Shown piece by piece: positions 49,747-58,224 of a stretch of DNA of 64,000 nucleotides (its first letter is position 1; each line of letters opens with the position of its first letter). This stretch comes from Gammaproteobacteria bacterium (GTDB lineage: Bacteria; Pseudomonadota; Gammaproteobacteria; HyVt-429). Made by a program: the position numbers and the translations under genes. The notes beneath the pieces were generated by a model. That model did not search any database and was not told the origin of the DNA. It saw only the letters and a program-made list of their open reading frames with translations. The stretch spans positions 16,949-80,948 of the forward strand of contig JAADGI010000005.1 of the NCBI GenBank assembly GCA_013152415.1, in the 5' to 3' direction.

Positions 49747-49937
49747 ATGCTGCCAGACGCATCAAAATATAATCCAGACCCAGACTATCTGCGCGATCTT
49801 CTGAATAAGGCGGGATATTCACAGCGTGGCGCACGCTCGTCAGTATGCGCACCATACGGGATTATCTCAATGTAAATCATCCTAGCGAGGCACCGTATCC
49901 GGTACAGTTTTGTTTAGAAGCTTTGGCGTCCGACTAG
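49747..49937 (+). pseudogene. Frameshifted small helix-turn-helix protein
   Basis: An ATG at 49747 gives MLPDASKYNPDPDYLRDLLN, then KAGYSQRGAR, and the frame soon stops. A second frame, from about 49830, continues RTIRDYLNVNHPSEAPYPVQ and FCLEALASD to a TAG at 49935-49937. Joined, they make a roughly 65-aa protein of the small helix-turn-helix type with a SQRxAAR recognition helix and a C-terminal APYPVQFxLExLA block that I recognise from short regulators. The break lies at about 49805-49835. The gene is wholly enclosed by the two direct repeats. Confidence 0.5.
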
Positions 49938-50018
49938 AATTAAAGGGCTCGGAGTGAGCCTCCTTTTAGTAATATCCTGCTTTCTGCCCCGAAAACCCAA
50001 ATTATCAGTAGCAATTGT
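49937..50018 (+). repeat. About 80-bp direct repeat, copy B
   Basis: The block begins GAATTAAAGGGCTCGGAG, runs through AATATCCTGCTTTCTGCC, and ends near TAGCAATTGTC. It starts at the end of the broken helix-turn-helix gene, just as copy A starts at the end of the PIN-like gene. Confidence 0.75.
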
Positions 50019-50166
50019 CAATATATGGTTTATAGTGGCACTCTCGCAGAGAAGTCCTCGTAGTCAGCTCGGAAGTTCCCCTCCTGTTTTGGAAGCCACT
50101 ACCGTCACTTCGCTTTTAGGACATATCTGCGGTTTATCACAACTTAACATTTAGAGGTATATATTC

Positions 50167-50370
50167 ATGGCTTCAGGAACAGTTAAATGGTTTAACGATT
50201 CAAAAGGCTTCGGTTTCATTTCACCTTCAGATGGCAGCAAGGATGTATTCGTGCATCACAGCGCCATTCAAGGCGATGGTTTTAAGTCGCTGGCTGAAGG
50301 TCAACAAGTGTCATACGGCATCGAAGATGGCCCGAAGGGTCCGTCGGCGACGAATGTCCAACCGGAGTAA
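50167..50370 (+). CDS. Cold-shock domain protein
   Basis: This 67-aa single CSD protein has RNP1 (KGFGFI) and RNP2 (VFVHH) intact. It binds single-stranded nucleic acid and acts as an RNA chaperone. AGAGGT precedes the ATG, and a strong terminator follows. A 5' leader of unknown length may lie in the 150 bases upstream, but I cannot mark a cold box. Confidence 0.95.
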   Translation: MASGTVKWFNDSKGFGFISPSDGSKDVFVHHSAIQGDGFKSLAEGQQVSYGIEDGPKGPSATNVQPE

Positions 50371-50402
50371 GCAGTTCTCACTGCACAAGCTGTTTTGAGT
50401 GA

Positions 50403-50431
50403 GGCCCCGCTTGCGCGGGGCCTTTTCTTTT
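50403..50431 (+). terminator. Rho-independent terminator of the cold-shock gene
   Basis: GGCCCCGC, loop TTGC, GCGGGGCC gives a perfect 8-bp GC-rich stem, directly followed by TTTTCTTTT. It sits 33 bases after the stop codon and is the clearest intrinsic terminator in the window. Confidence 0.92.
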
Positions 50432-50522
50432 GGGTCTGCCTCGGGTGATGCCCCAGCAGATTCATCTATCAGGGCTGATATTCAGCCTGCTTACACTACT
50501 ACCCGACTTAACCGAGGTGCCG

Positions 50523-50687
50523 ATGGCCAAAACTAATTATTCCTTTGACAAGCGACAACGAGAAATAGCCAAGAAAAAGAAGAAGGATGAAAAACGGTTG
50601 CGTAAACTCGAAAAGCCTCTCACGCTATCCGACGAAGAAACGATCGACAAAGCTGAAATCGAATCACGATCAGTAGGGCCCGTGTGA
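50523..50687 (+). CDS. Small basic, lysine-rich conserved protein
   Basis: From ATG 50523 the protein is 54 aa: MAKTNYSFDKRQREIAKKKK... then an acidic half (LSDEETIDKAEIES). The upstream part of the ORF track entry is not coding. Similar short Lys-rich proteins of unknown function occur near cold-shock and rsgA genes in gammaproteobacteria, from memory. Nucleic-acid or ribosome contact is possible but not shown. Confidence 0.65.
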   Translation: MAKTNYSFDKRQREIAKKKKKDEKRLRKLEKPLTLSDEETIDKAEIESRSVGPV

Positions 50688-50713
50688 ACTGGTTCTAAAT
50701 TCTTTTTGAAAGA

Positions 50714-51781
50714 ATGCAAACCTATATTAATCAACTAGGCTGGAACAACCATTTCCAATCTCAATTAACTCTGGACTCACTGGAGGCTGAGCTGCCTTTT
50801 CGAGTTACCTCAGTGCATCGCAACCGGATTGCATGCCTTGGACTCGATGCACATCAACAGCCAAAAGTACTCAGGCTCCCTACCTACACCTGGCGAAATG
50901 AACCACCGGAAGGGCATCCCACCGTTGGGGACTGGTTGATGCTAGACCACCAACTCACGCCACTTTATCTTCTGGAAAGAAAAACCCTGATAAAGCGACG
51001 CATTGCAGGCCGTGAATCACTCATACAGCTCATTGCGGCAAATATAGATGCCGTGTTCATTGTGACCTCATGTAATGATGAATTTAATCTAAACAGGATA
51101 GAGCGTTATCTGGCGTTGGCCGCTGAGTCACAGATCCAGCCTGTAATAGTGCTTACAAAAATCGATCTCTGCGCGGATGACTCAGCCTATGTCAATGCTA
51201 TTGACAAGGATTATCCCAACCTGCCAGTTGAACGGGTCAATGCCACTGACGCCAATGAAATTAAGACACTGGACAAGTGGATTGGCAGTGGCCAGACGGT
51301 TGCCTTACTCGGTTCCTCGGGCGTGGGGAAATCGACCATTATCAATCGCCTTATAGGCAATGATGAACAAGCCACTGGGGCAATTCGAGAATCAGACAGC
51401 AAAGGCAGACATACGACAACTGTCAGGAGTCTGCATCTACTTGATGGAGGCGGCGTACTACTGGATACCCCTGGCATAAGGGAATTGCAGTTGGTCGATT
51501 CAGAAGAAGGTATTCATGCCACCTTTTCAGACATCAATAAGCTGGCGGCCCAGTGTCGGTTTAGTGATTGTCGGCATAAAGGGGAGCCGGGCTGTGCGGT
51601 GATTAGGGAAATTAAAGAAGGAAGATTAGAGCAACGCCGCCTGGATAATTACCAAAAACTGATGGCCGAACAGACGCGTAGCAGCGAGTCTTTGGCGGAA
51701 AGACGGGTAAACGAACGGGCATTGGGGCGCTTTTATAAACATACCCTACAGTCTGCCCGTAGATTCAAGTCTCGAGATTAG
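50714..51781 (+). CDS. rsgA: Ribosome small subunit-dependent GTPase A
   Basis: This 355-aa protein has the circularly permuted GTPase order: G4 (VLTKIDL) before G1 (GSSGVGKST) and G3 (LLDTPGI), an N-terminal OB-like domain, and a C-terminal zinc site (CRFSDCRHKGEPGC). It checks 30S maturation. E. coli RsgA is similar in length. This is the paralogue type often annotated YloQ/EngC. It follows the small basic protein by 26 bases. Confidence 0.92.
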   Translation: MQTYINQLGWNNHFQSQLTLDSLEAELPFRVTSVHRNRIACLGLDAHQQPKVLRLPTYTWRNEPPEGHPTVGDWLMLDHQLTPLYLLERKTLIKRRIAGRESLIQLIAANIDAVFIVTSCNDEFNLNRIERYLALAAESQIQPVIVLTKIDLCADDSAYVNAIDKDYPNLPVERVNATDANEIKTLDKWIGSGQTVALLGSSGVGKSTIINRLIGNDEQATGAIRESDSKGRHTTTVRSLHLLDGGGVLLDTPGIRELQLVDSEEGIHATFSDINKLAAQCRFSDCRHKGEPGCAVIREIKEGRLEQRRLDNYQKLMAEQTRSSESLAERRVNERALGRFYKHTLQSARRFKSRD

Positions 51782-51922
51782 GGAATAACCGGGAGTTTCC
51801 CTTACTTAAATTAAAGCACAAGCGTAAAGGGGGGCACCTATTAGCCCGCCCCGGTCAATAGCTTAAATGCATCCCTGCCGAAAACAGAAAATCAATGGGG
51901 TCATTGGCTGGACCTGTTTAGG

Positions 51923-52300
51923 TTAGTGCATTTGAGGAACTGCAACTGCCACTTGCTTTTTATAGTCTTCGTCAAAAACAAGGTCGACAGAGAAATCATC
52001 ACCGTCCTCAACAATCTTGATCTGTTTAAGATCCGGCAAACGATTAGCCAAGTAGGTACACAGGGCACCGGCCATAGGTTCGTTATTTGTCTTTAGGGCA
52101 TGAACCAAATTGGCGGCAACAAACCGCGCCCGTTGGTCTTGATTGGGATGGCTAATGTACTCCCCACCCACCTCAATACCGTTGTCCATCTTTTGATCCA
52201 CCTTGTCCAGATGGAGGGCTTGATGATCGGGCAAAGGCCGGTCCCTGTAGTACTCGAGTTGAGCGACGCCGTTGAGTAAAACGGCCATTAGATTAGACAT
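51923..52300 (-). CDS. Conserved hypothetical protein, 125 aa
   Basis: A soluble acidic protein beginning MSNLMAVLLNGVAQLEYYRD with no signal peptide or membrane segment. It contains KVDQKMDNGIEVGG and RFVAANLVHALKTNNEP, and ends with an acidic FSVDLVFDEDY stretch. I do not recognise the family. It lies 57 bases downstream of the CBS protein on the same strand and may be co-transcribed. Confidence 0.6.
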   Translation of the reverse strand: MSNLMAVLLNGVAQLEYYRDRPLPDHQALHLDKVDQKMDNGIEVGGEYISHPNQDQRARFVAANLVHALKTNNEPMAGALCTYLANRLPDLKQIKIVEDGDDFSVDLVFDEDYKKQVAVAVPQMH

Positions 52301-52357
52301 GCTAAAACCGAAGTGGTGGATTTATTCGCTGTCTCTCCATGGCGCAGACGATAGCGG

Positions 52358-52840
52358 CTAGTCTCCATCATTAAACTCTTCTCCAAAATCGTCTTCGGGT
52401 CCTGCGGCAGGCTCAATGGCCTCGGTCTGCTCGAGTAAATTGACCGCAACATTGACAAAATCGGCATCGGTAACAATACCGTTCAACTCCCCGTTGCTGA
52501 CTACCGGTAGACATCCAAAATGGTGCTCCTGCAAATATATAGCGGCTTTTCGAACATCGGCATGCTCATCCACCGTATAGAGCTCTTCCTTCATCACCTC
52601 ATCCAATCTAACATTATTCTCAAACCGGCGTTTCTCGCTCTCATCAAAGCCCAACAACTCTGACATAGTTGCAGCAAGCACATCCCGCTGTGACACCAAG
52701 CCCACCAGTTGGCCAAGACCATCGACAATAGGGATATGGCGAATATGTTTTTCGGTCATCAACAAGTGTGCATCCTGAAGGGTGTCTTCGGGCCTCAAGG
52801 TATACAGCTCCGTAGTCATAATTTCTTTTACCGTTACCAT
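52358..52840 (-). CDS. CBS-domain pair protein
   Basis: From the Met of MVTVKEIMTTELYTL (52840) the protein is 160 aa. Two CBS motifs are present (about 8-65, HIRHIPIVDGLGQLVGLVS; and about 88-140, HHFGCLPVVSNGELNGIVT). CBS pairs bind adenosyl ligands and regulate partners, but none is fused here. The C-terminal tail is acidic (EPAAGPEDDFGEEFNDGD). Confidence 0.88.
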   Translation of the reverse strand: MVTVKEIMTTELYTLRPEDTLQDAHLLMTEKHIRHIPIVDGLGQLVGLVSQRDVLAATMSELLGFDESEKRRFENNVRLDEVMKEELYTVDEHADVRKAAIYLQEHHFGCLPVVSNGELNGIVTDADFVNVAVNLLEQTEAIEPAAGPEDDFGEEFNDGD

Positions 52841-53170
52841 CGCGTCACACCTCAATAGGTCAAATGAGTGAATGCAAGGGAAACCCTAATTGCCAGAGTT
52901 TCTGCGATGCCAATACCAACACCGTGTCGATCATAGCGTTCTTGTGCCAACAACTCCATCCTCATCCCGTCGAGCCAAATCCACCATGGCATTAAACAAC
53001 CACCCATGTTGTAACATAACTTGGCCCCAGTTTTGCTTAGCCGCCCCTTGACCCTCCGGGATAGGTGGTTTATTTTCCCCTAGCTCACCCCAATCGCACC
53101 AGTATAATTTTATCCCTGGAAAACAAGAACACACCAAAGCCTGACCTTTATTGAACTCAAGGAGAATTGG
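52841..53170. other. Intergenic region with a possible coding remnant on the minus strand
   Basis: No gene is firmly supported. The minus-strand ORF 52931-53224 contains LYWCDWGELGENKPP and NWGQVMLQHGWLFNAMVDLA, which look protein-like in composition. It overlaps the start of the CSLREA gene and has no good ribosome site. It may be the remains of an older gene. Confidence 0.25.
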
Positions 53171-54503
53171 ATGGATCGCCGCATAAAACTCATGCTCGTA
53201 ATATTTCTTTCTGTGTTTGCACAAAGCGGCTTCGCGAACACAATTACGGTCAATTCAGACATTGATGATGCAGCCAGCGTCGGCTCAGTTCCAAATCGCT
53301 GCACATTGAGAGAAGCCATTATTGCTGCGAATACTGACGCGGCAGTTGGAGGGTGTTCTGCTGGAAACGGTTCTGACAAGATCAGATTTCAATCCTCTGT
53401 TACCGGCGTGCATCTTAGCTATGAACTACCCGCCATTAGCAGTGAATTGATGATAGCAGGTCGCAGCCGTAATCTGCCCGTCATTCATGGTGGGGGGTCT
53501 TTTAGAATTTTTAGTGTTGTTTACCCTGCCAGATTTACTTTATCGAGAGTTCTATTGCAAAAAGGCGGGGGACTTGGCGCAAACCCGTTGACACAACATT
53601 CAGGGGGGGCGATGAGCATTGAGACCTCAACTGTAAAAATTAATGAGGTTCGGTTTTTGGCCAATACCGCCGAGCAACTGGGTGGGGCCATTTTCATCGG
53701 CAGGGGGAGCAATGTTGAAATCACAAACAGTAGTTTTGAAGGGAATGCTGTGATCGCTAGCGCCGGTATTTATGGAGGGGGTGCCATAGCGATGGTCGCA
53801 GATGATGGCAGTCTTTCTCTCACCAATACAACTTTCGAAGGGAATATAGCCTCCTTTCCTTCACCAAGTCCTTTGGTTGCCGGACCTCAAGGTGGTGCTT
53901 TATTTATTCGCTCCTTTGGCAACCAAACCGTCTCAGTTTCAATCAAGGGTTCAACCTTTAGTGGAAACAAGGCTGTACACTCTGGTGGCGCCATCAGATC
54001 AGAGTCTACAGGTGCCAGTTCTACACGACCGGAAATTACGATTACCGACTCAACTTTTGTCTACAACACTGCCAATACTGATAACAACCAAGGGGGTGTG
54101 CTAGGAGGAAATGGGGGCGGTATCTCTGGAGAGACTGTATCCATTAAAAATACACTCATTGCCCTGAATGAAGACCTCGACTCCAGCCACCCGGATCTGG
54201 ACAGTGCGGTCACCTCTTTAAGGGTTTAACAGGGTGGGCATCGCCGCTGCATTTGCGGGCCAACCCAGCGACAAGTGGGGGACCGCCACGAGCCCGTTTG
54301 TTCTGAGGGTATTTCCCCTGGCCAATAATGGCGGAATCGGCAAATCACATTTGAGTAATGACAGTGCCATACTGGATGCCGGAAATTGTGTAGCACAAAT
54401 AGATCAAAACGGGGTCAAACGCCCCATTGATGATCCGAATATTGGCAACCCGAGCGGTGGTAATGGTTGTGATATTGGTGCAACAGAGTTCAAGCGGCGC
54501 TGA
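53171..54503 (+). pseudogene. Secreted CSLREA-domain, beta-helix-type protein with a frameshift
   Basis: ATG 53171 follows AAGGAGA and gives the signal peptide MDRRIKLMLVIFLSVFAQSG. The CSLREA motif is RCTLREAIIAANTD. Then come repeated parallel beta-helix-like turns such as ITNSSFEGN, LTNTTFEGN and IKGSTFSGN. The frame stops at 54229, but the next frame reads GFNRVGIAAAFAG and continues to NGCDIGATEF, the family's usual end. One extra base in TTAAGGG (54218-54224) explains it. Such proteins are exported, often adhesin-like or of unknown role. A sequencing error cannot be excluded. Confidence 0.78.
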
Positions 54504-54702
54504 TCCATTTTAACTCTGCCTCAGTTTCGTTGACGGGTGTTTGCATCTCTGTGGCAAAGAACTAGAATGACCGCAGACAATCCACACTTTATCTGTTTCC
54601 ATACATACCTGGGTGGGTACGATCACCGGACCCAGTGACTTACATAACCATCAAGCGCCCATTGGTGTGGGCGCGATTGATTTAACGATTCTGGAGAACG
54701 TA

Positions 54703-55140
54703 ATGCGTGCAGGCACTCTATTAACAATATTGGTTCCTTTCCTCGTGATGGCCTGGCCTGTTTCGGCAGAGACCAATAAGCCCCCCGAAGCCAAGGCCGC
54801 TGCCCGGGGGGCCAAGTCTTACGAAAAATACTGCCTGAAGTGTCACGGTGAGCGAGGCGTGGGTGAGTCTGTGGCCCCCTGGGCCAAGAATTACAGCCCC
54901 GCACCGGCCCTGGATCACTCCATGCATAGCTGGCACCACACAGATGAGGCCTTGCTGAAAACGATACTGAAGGGGACAGGTCCAAAAGGCCGCATGCCGG
55001 GCTGGGAAAAGACCCTCACAACAGAACAGGCGCAGGATTTAGTGGCCTATATCAAGAGCCTGTGGGGTGCATGGGAACTATCTTGTCAGGGACCGCGCCA
55101 CATGGCGTGTATGCACGGCGGACAAAGACCAAAAAAGTAA
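54703..55140 (+). CDS. Periplasmic c-type cytochrome
   Basis: ATG 54703, preceded by CTGGAG, gives 145 aa with a signal peptide ending VSAETN. The haem site is YCLKCHGERGVG, and the distal Met ligand may be in GRMPGWEKTL. The small class I fold ends in AYIKSLW. A further tail, SCQGPRHMACM, has two cysteines outside the haem motif, which is uncommon. It probably carries electrons in the periplasm. No oxidase or enzyme partner is adjacent. Confidence 0.88.
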   Translation: MRAGTLLTILVPFLVMAWPVSAETNKPPEAKAAARGAKSYEKYCLKCHGERGVGESVAPWAKNYSPAPALDHSMHSWHHTDEALLKTILKGTGPKGRMPGWEKTLTTEQAQDLVAYIKSLWGAWELSCQGPRHMACMHGGQRPKK

Positions 55141-55426
55141 TGGCACATCTGCTATTTGGCACTATTGCCATGCCTTACCGTCTGCGAACCTTGTTTACAG
55201 ACAAACCCAACCCCGTCCAGGCCGACAAAACCGCCTATAGCCTAAGGTTACCGCTGTTCGTTTGGCTCGGATTGGCGCAGACGCGATAATTTGCCCGGCA
55301 TTACCCGACCGTATTAGTGGGTTATTAGTGCGCCTAAGTGGCAAAATCTTCCTGCCCCAAGGGTAATGTTATTGCTCGTCCCGCCGATAAATAATACACC
55401 AATGCGCATGCACAGGCGGTTATACC
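55141..55426. other. Gene-free interval
   Basis: The ORF 55062-55289 overlaps the cytochrome in another frame and has no family features, so I do not count it. The interval should hold the promoter of the MCP-tip-like gene. I see no repeat or hairpin of note. Confidence 0.4.
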
Positions 55427-56065
55427 ATGGCTCCAAACTCTCAAGCCAACACCGGCGAACACAAGGTCGTTGCTGTCGCCAGCATCGCGGCTGAACTGCA
55501 TGCCGTCATGAAAGTCGCCTGGGGGGTGTCATTGGCAGCAAAAAATGCCAAGGTCATGTCCGCCCAAGCCGGTGAAAAAGCACTCGGGTTTCAACCTATC
55601 ACGAATTTCATTGATGAAATTGCACACCAGGCCATCAGCGGTGTGGGTGAGATTAATGACGAGGCGCTCAAATTATCGCGTATCGCCGTCTACGAACAGC
55701 GGGCCGATGATGCCTACAGGCGATTCAAGTCCGTTATGGAAAAACACAATGGCACCCGTTATATCGGGTCACTGAAAGAAGGCATGCACCGCGCCGAAGA
55801 GAATATGATAGCCAGCCGCACAGAATTTAAAAAATGTGTTAATCGGCTTGTTGTGCTGCTTGATGCGATGGATGAATGTATGCTCTCGGCATGTTCCATC
55901 GCCTCAGTATCGCGCATCGTCACATCCAATACGGGTGAATACCGCACCAACCTGCAGGTAGTCGCCAATGGCCTGCAGGAAGCTGCTATGTACATCAAGA
56001 AGAAGGTATCCGATAGCTACGAACATCTGAGAAGTGCTAATCTCATACCCAACCAACACCGCTAA
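55427..56065 (+). CDS. Soluble protein with an MCP signalling-tip-like segment
   Basis: This 212-aa protein has no membrane segment. Residues about 33-62 (LAAKNAKVMSAQAGEKALGF, then QPITNFIDEIA) parallel the MCP hairpin consensus LNAAIEAARAGExGRGFAVVAxEVR, with several positions changed. The rest is predicted mostly helical. Short cytosolic proteins of this kind are annotated as chemotaxis-like. The ODP gene follows after 22 bases, so the two probably form one operon. Direct coupling to CheA/CheW is an inference, as neither is in the window. Confidence 0.6.
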   Translation: MAPNSQANTGEHKVVAVASIAAELHAVMKVAWGVSLAAKNAKVMSAQAGEKALGFQPITNFIDEIAHQAISGVGEINDEALKLSRIAVYEQRADDAYRRFKSVMEKHNGTRYIGSLKEGMHRAEENMIASRTEFKKCVNRLVVLLDAMDECMLSACSIASVSRIVTSNTGEYRTNLQVVANGLQEAAMYIKKKVSDSYEHLRSANLIPNQHR

Positions 56066-56087
56066 TTTCACTCTCTGGGAATAACAA

Positions 56088-56828
56088 ATGAAGGCAACCA
56101 CACTCTATGACCAGGGGCACCAATGGTATATGTACGGCCGTGACCCGGAGAAACCCGATAGCATCATTGATACCAATCAATATATGGTGGTAGCGGGTGA
56201 TCGTGCCATATTGATGGACCCGGGAGGCATTGAGGTATTCGCACCGATGCTGGGTGCCATCCTGCATCACGCCGGGGTGGACCAGATCACGGACCTGTTC
56301 GCCTCCCATCAGGACCCTGACATCATCTCGTCACTGGGCCTGTGGGACCAGGCCCTGCCACACGCCAGGTTACATGCGCCCTGGTTATGGGAAAGTTTCC
56401 TCGCCCACTTTGGTATGAATAACATCGAGTATGTGGGCATCCCCGATGAAGGCAACACCATCAACCTGGGATCCGTTGAACTCGTACTCGTACCCGCCCA
56501 TTACCTGCACGCCTCGGGCAATTTTAATGTCTACGACCCAAAAGCGAAGATACTCATGAGCGGTGATATCGGTGCGGCACTTGAGGCAACCGAGTCACCC
56601 ATTTTTGTCGATGACTTTAATGAGCATATCGACAAAATGAAAATGTTTCACCAACGCTGGATGCCCTCCAATAAAGCAAAAAATGATTGGGTTAGGCGGG
56701 TTCGCGAACTGGATGTAGAATACATGGCGCCCCAGCATGGTCGGATATTCAAGGGCGATGATGTTCAGCGATTCCTCGACTGGTTCGAAGCACTTGAGGT
56801 CGGTGTCGCTATTGAGCAAAAGGGATAG
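56088..56828 (+). CDS. Oxygen-binding di-iron protein (ODP), metallo-beta-lactamase fold
   Basis: This 246-aa protein follows the flavodiiron/ODP ligand plan without the flavodoxin domain: H74-x-D76-x-D78 (SHQDPD), H138 (PAHYLH), bridging D160 (SGDIGA) and H217 (PQHGRIF). In flavodiiron proteins the second position is Glu; here it is Asp. ODP from Treponema binds oxygen at a di-iron site and signals to chemotaxis proteins, which matches the MCP-tip-like neighbour. It is cytoplasmic with no signal peptide. Confidence 0.82.
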   Translation: MKATTLYDQGHQWYMYGRDPEKPDSIIDTNQYMVVAGDRAILMDPGGIEVFAPMLGAILHHAGVDQITDLFASHQDPDIISSLGLWDQALPHARLHAPWLWESFLAHFGMNNIEYVGIPDEGNTINLGSVELVLVPAHYLHASGNFNVYDPKAKILMSGDIGAALEATESPIFVDDFNEHIDKMKMFHQRWMPSNKAKNDWVRRVRELDVEYMAPQHGRIFKGDDVQRFLDWFEALEVGVAIEQKG

Positions 56829-56858
56829 AATAGATTAGAAATAACCAGGGAAAACCCT

Positions 56859-57266
56859 ATGCCCAACGATATCGCCCAACAGTGGCTACAATCCTCGGCC
56901 AGAACCGCCAAACATATGGACCTCGACGCCCATATGAACCTGATCTCTAAACGTGTCAGCCTCACCGGCGTGCCAGGGTTTGAAAGCATTGGCTACGACG
57001 ACTGGGCAGCCCAGTGTAGACATGAGTTTGAGAACGGGTTGATAAAGGATGTGCGTTATGACGGATTTAAGCCCCTGGGCAAAACCCCCAATCGAATCAT
57101 GTTCAAGACCTGTGAAACCGTGGAAGCCAAAGACGGCACAGTGACGGCCCAGGGTATTGAGGTCCTACTCGAACAGGAGGAAGACGGGGTATGGCGTCTG
57201 CTACAAGAACGGGTCTTGCCAGAAGATGAGGCCAGGCACGACAAACTCATCGCAAGTAAACTCTGA
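56859..57266 (+). CDS. NTF2-like small protein
   Basis: This 135-aa protein has the cone-fold pattern of the SnoaL/NTF2-like group: an N-terminal helix (QQWLQSSARTAKHMDLDAHM), then FESIGYDDWAAQCRHEF, strands and a closing VLLEQEEDGVWRLLQERVL. No catalytic residues can be named. It lies 30 bases after the ODP gene, on the same strand, and is probably part of that operon. Confidence 0.65.
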   Translation: MPNDIAQQWLQSSARTAKHMDLDAHMNLISKRVSLTGVPGFESIGYDDWAAQCRHEFENGLIKDVRYDGFKPLGKTPNRIMFKTCETVEAKDGTVTAQGIEVLLEQEEDGVWRLLQERVLPEDEARHDKLIASKL

Positions 57267-57582
57267 ATATTGAAGACAGCAAAATTAATATCCTATGTCC
57301 CAATAACAATATACACACTGGCAATCATCTCAAGATAGTGGTGATGGCACTTGATCTTTCCCGGCTGAAATAACCCCCCACTCTCTGGCCACATCTCCTG
57401 GGCACCAGAGACCCCGTTTGCTGCAAATCCAGCCCTGCTGTCTGGGGCCCTGGATCGTCCCTTTATTTATACCGTTGGCCCCATTCACACCTAATATTAC
57501 CCACCGGGCACTGGACAACAGCCAGGATTAAGGATTAAATGACCCCCTGGTCAGTTATTGTCAAGGATCCTGGACGCCCAAG
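57267..57582. other. Gene-free interval upstream of the efflux operon
   Basis: About 316 bases with no supported gene. The operator for the TetR-type regulator would be expected near its own promoter here, but I cannot mark a convincing palindrome. Confidence 0.35.
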
Positions 57583-58224
57583 ATGCACCCGTGCAAACAA
57601 CATTGCCGTTGGCGCCGACGCAAAGAGGCCCGCCCCGAGGAAATTGTGGAGGCGGCCCTGGGCCTGTTTGTGGACAAGGGCTTTAGCGCCACCCGCATAG
57701 CAGAGGTAGCCAAACGGGCCGGCGTCTCCAAAGGCACACTCTATCTCTACTTCGACAGCAAAGAGAAGATTTTTCAAGCGGTGATACAAAATATGATCAC
57801 CCCCATGATTGAAGAAGTTGAGGTCATGGTCAAAAGCTATGACGGCGACACCGAAACCCTGCTTAAAAAAATTGTGCGCGGCTGGTGGGATAGCGTCTGG
57901 GACACTCCCCTTTCCGGTATTTCAAAACTCATTGTATCTGAAGCTGGAAATTTTCCAGACATGGCACGCTTTTATATGGAAAACGTGGTTAAACGGGTAC
58001 GCTATCTGCTCGAACAAATCATTCAATCCGGGGTTCAGAACGGTGAATTTCGTGATGTGGATGTCCCGACCGTAACCCGCCTGCTCATGGCGCCGGTCAT
58101 ACAGGCCTATATTTGGGCCAATTCCCTGCGGCCCTATGATGACCCCCAGGATGGGGATACCTATATTAACCTGCACCTTGATTTATTTTTACAGGGCCTG
58201 AAAAAACACGGACAAGGTGCGTGA
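57583..58224 (+). CDS. TetR-family transcriptional regulator
   Basis: This 213-aa protein has the TetR helix-turn-helix at about residues 15-60: FSATRIAEVAKRAGVSKGTL followed by YLYFDSKEKIF. The first residues (MHPCKQHCRWRRRKEARPEE) are unusually basic and a later start is possible. It stands at the head of the efflux genes and overlaps the outer-membrane gene by 4 bases, so it very likely autoregulates the operon. Confidence 0.9.
   Translation: MHPCKQHCRWRRRKEARPEEIVEAALGLFVDKGFSATRIAEVAKRAGVSKGTLYLYFDSKEKIFQAVIQNMITPMIEEVEVMVKSYDGDTETLLKKIVRGWWDSVWDTPLSGISKLIVSEAGNFPDMARFYMENVVKRVRYLLEQIIQSGVQNGEFRDVDVPTVTRLLMAPVIQAYIWANSLRPYDDPQDGDTYINLHLDLFLQGLKKHGQGA

Noticed and set aside
55062-55289. 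75-aa ORF after the cytochrome
   Set aside because: It overlaps the cytochrome in another frame, has no ribosome site and no recognisable features.
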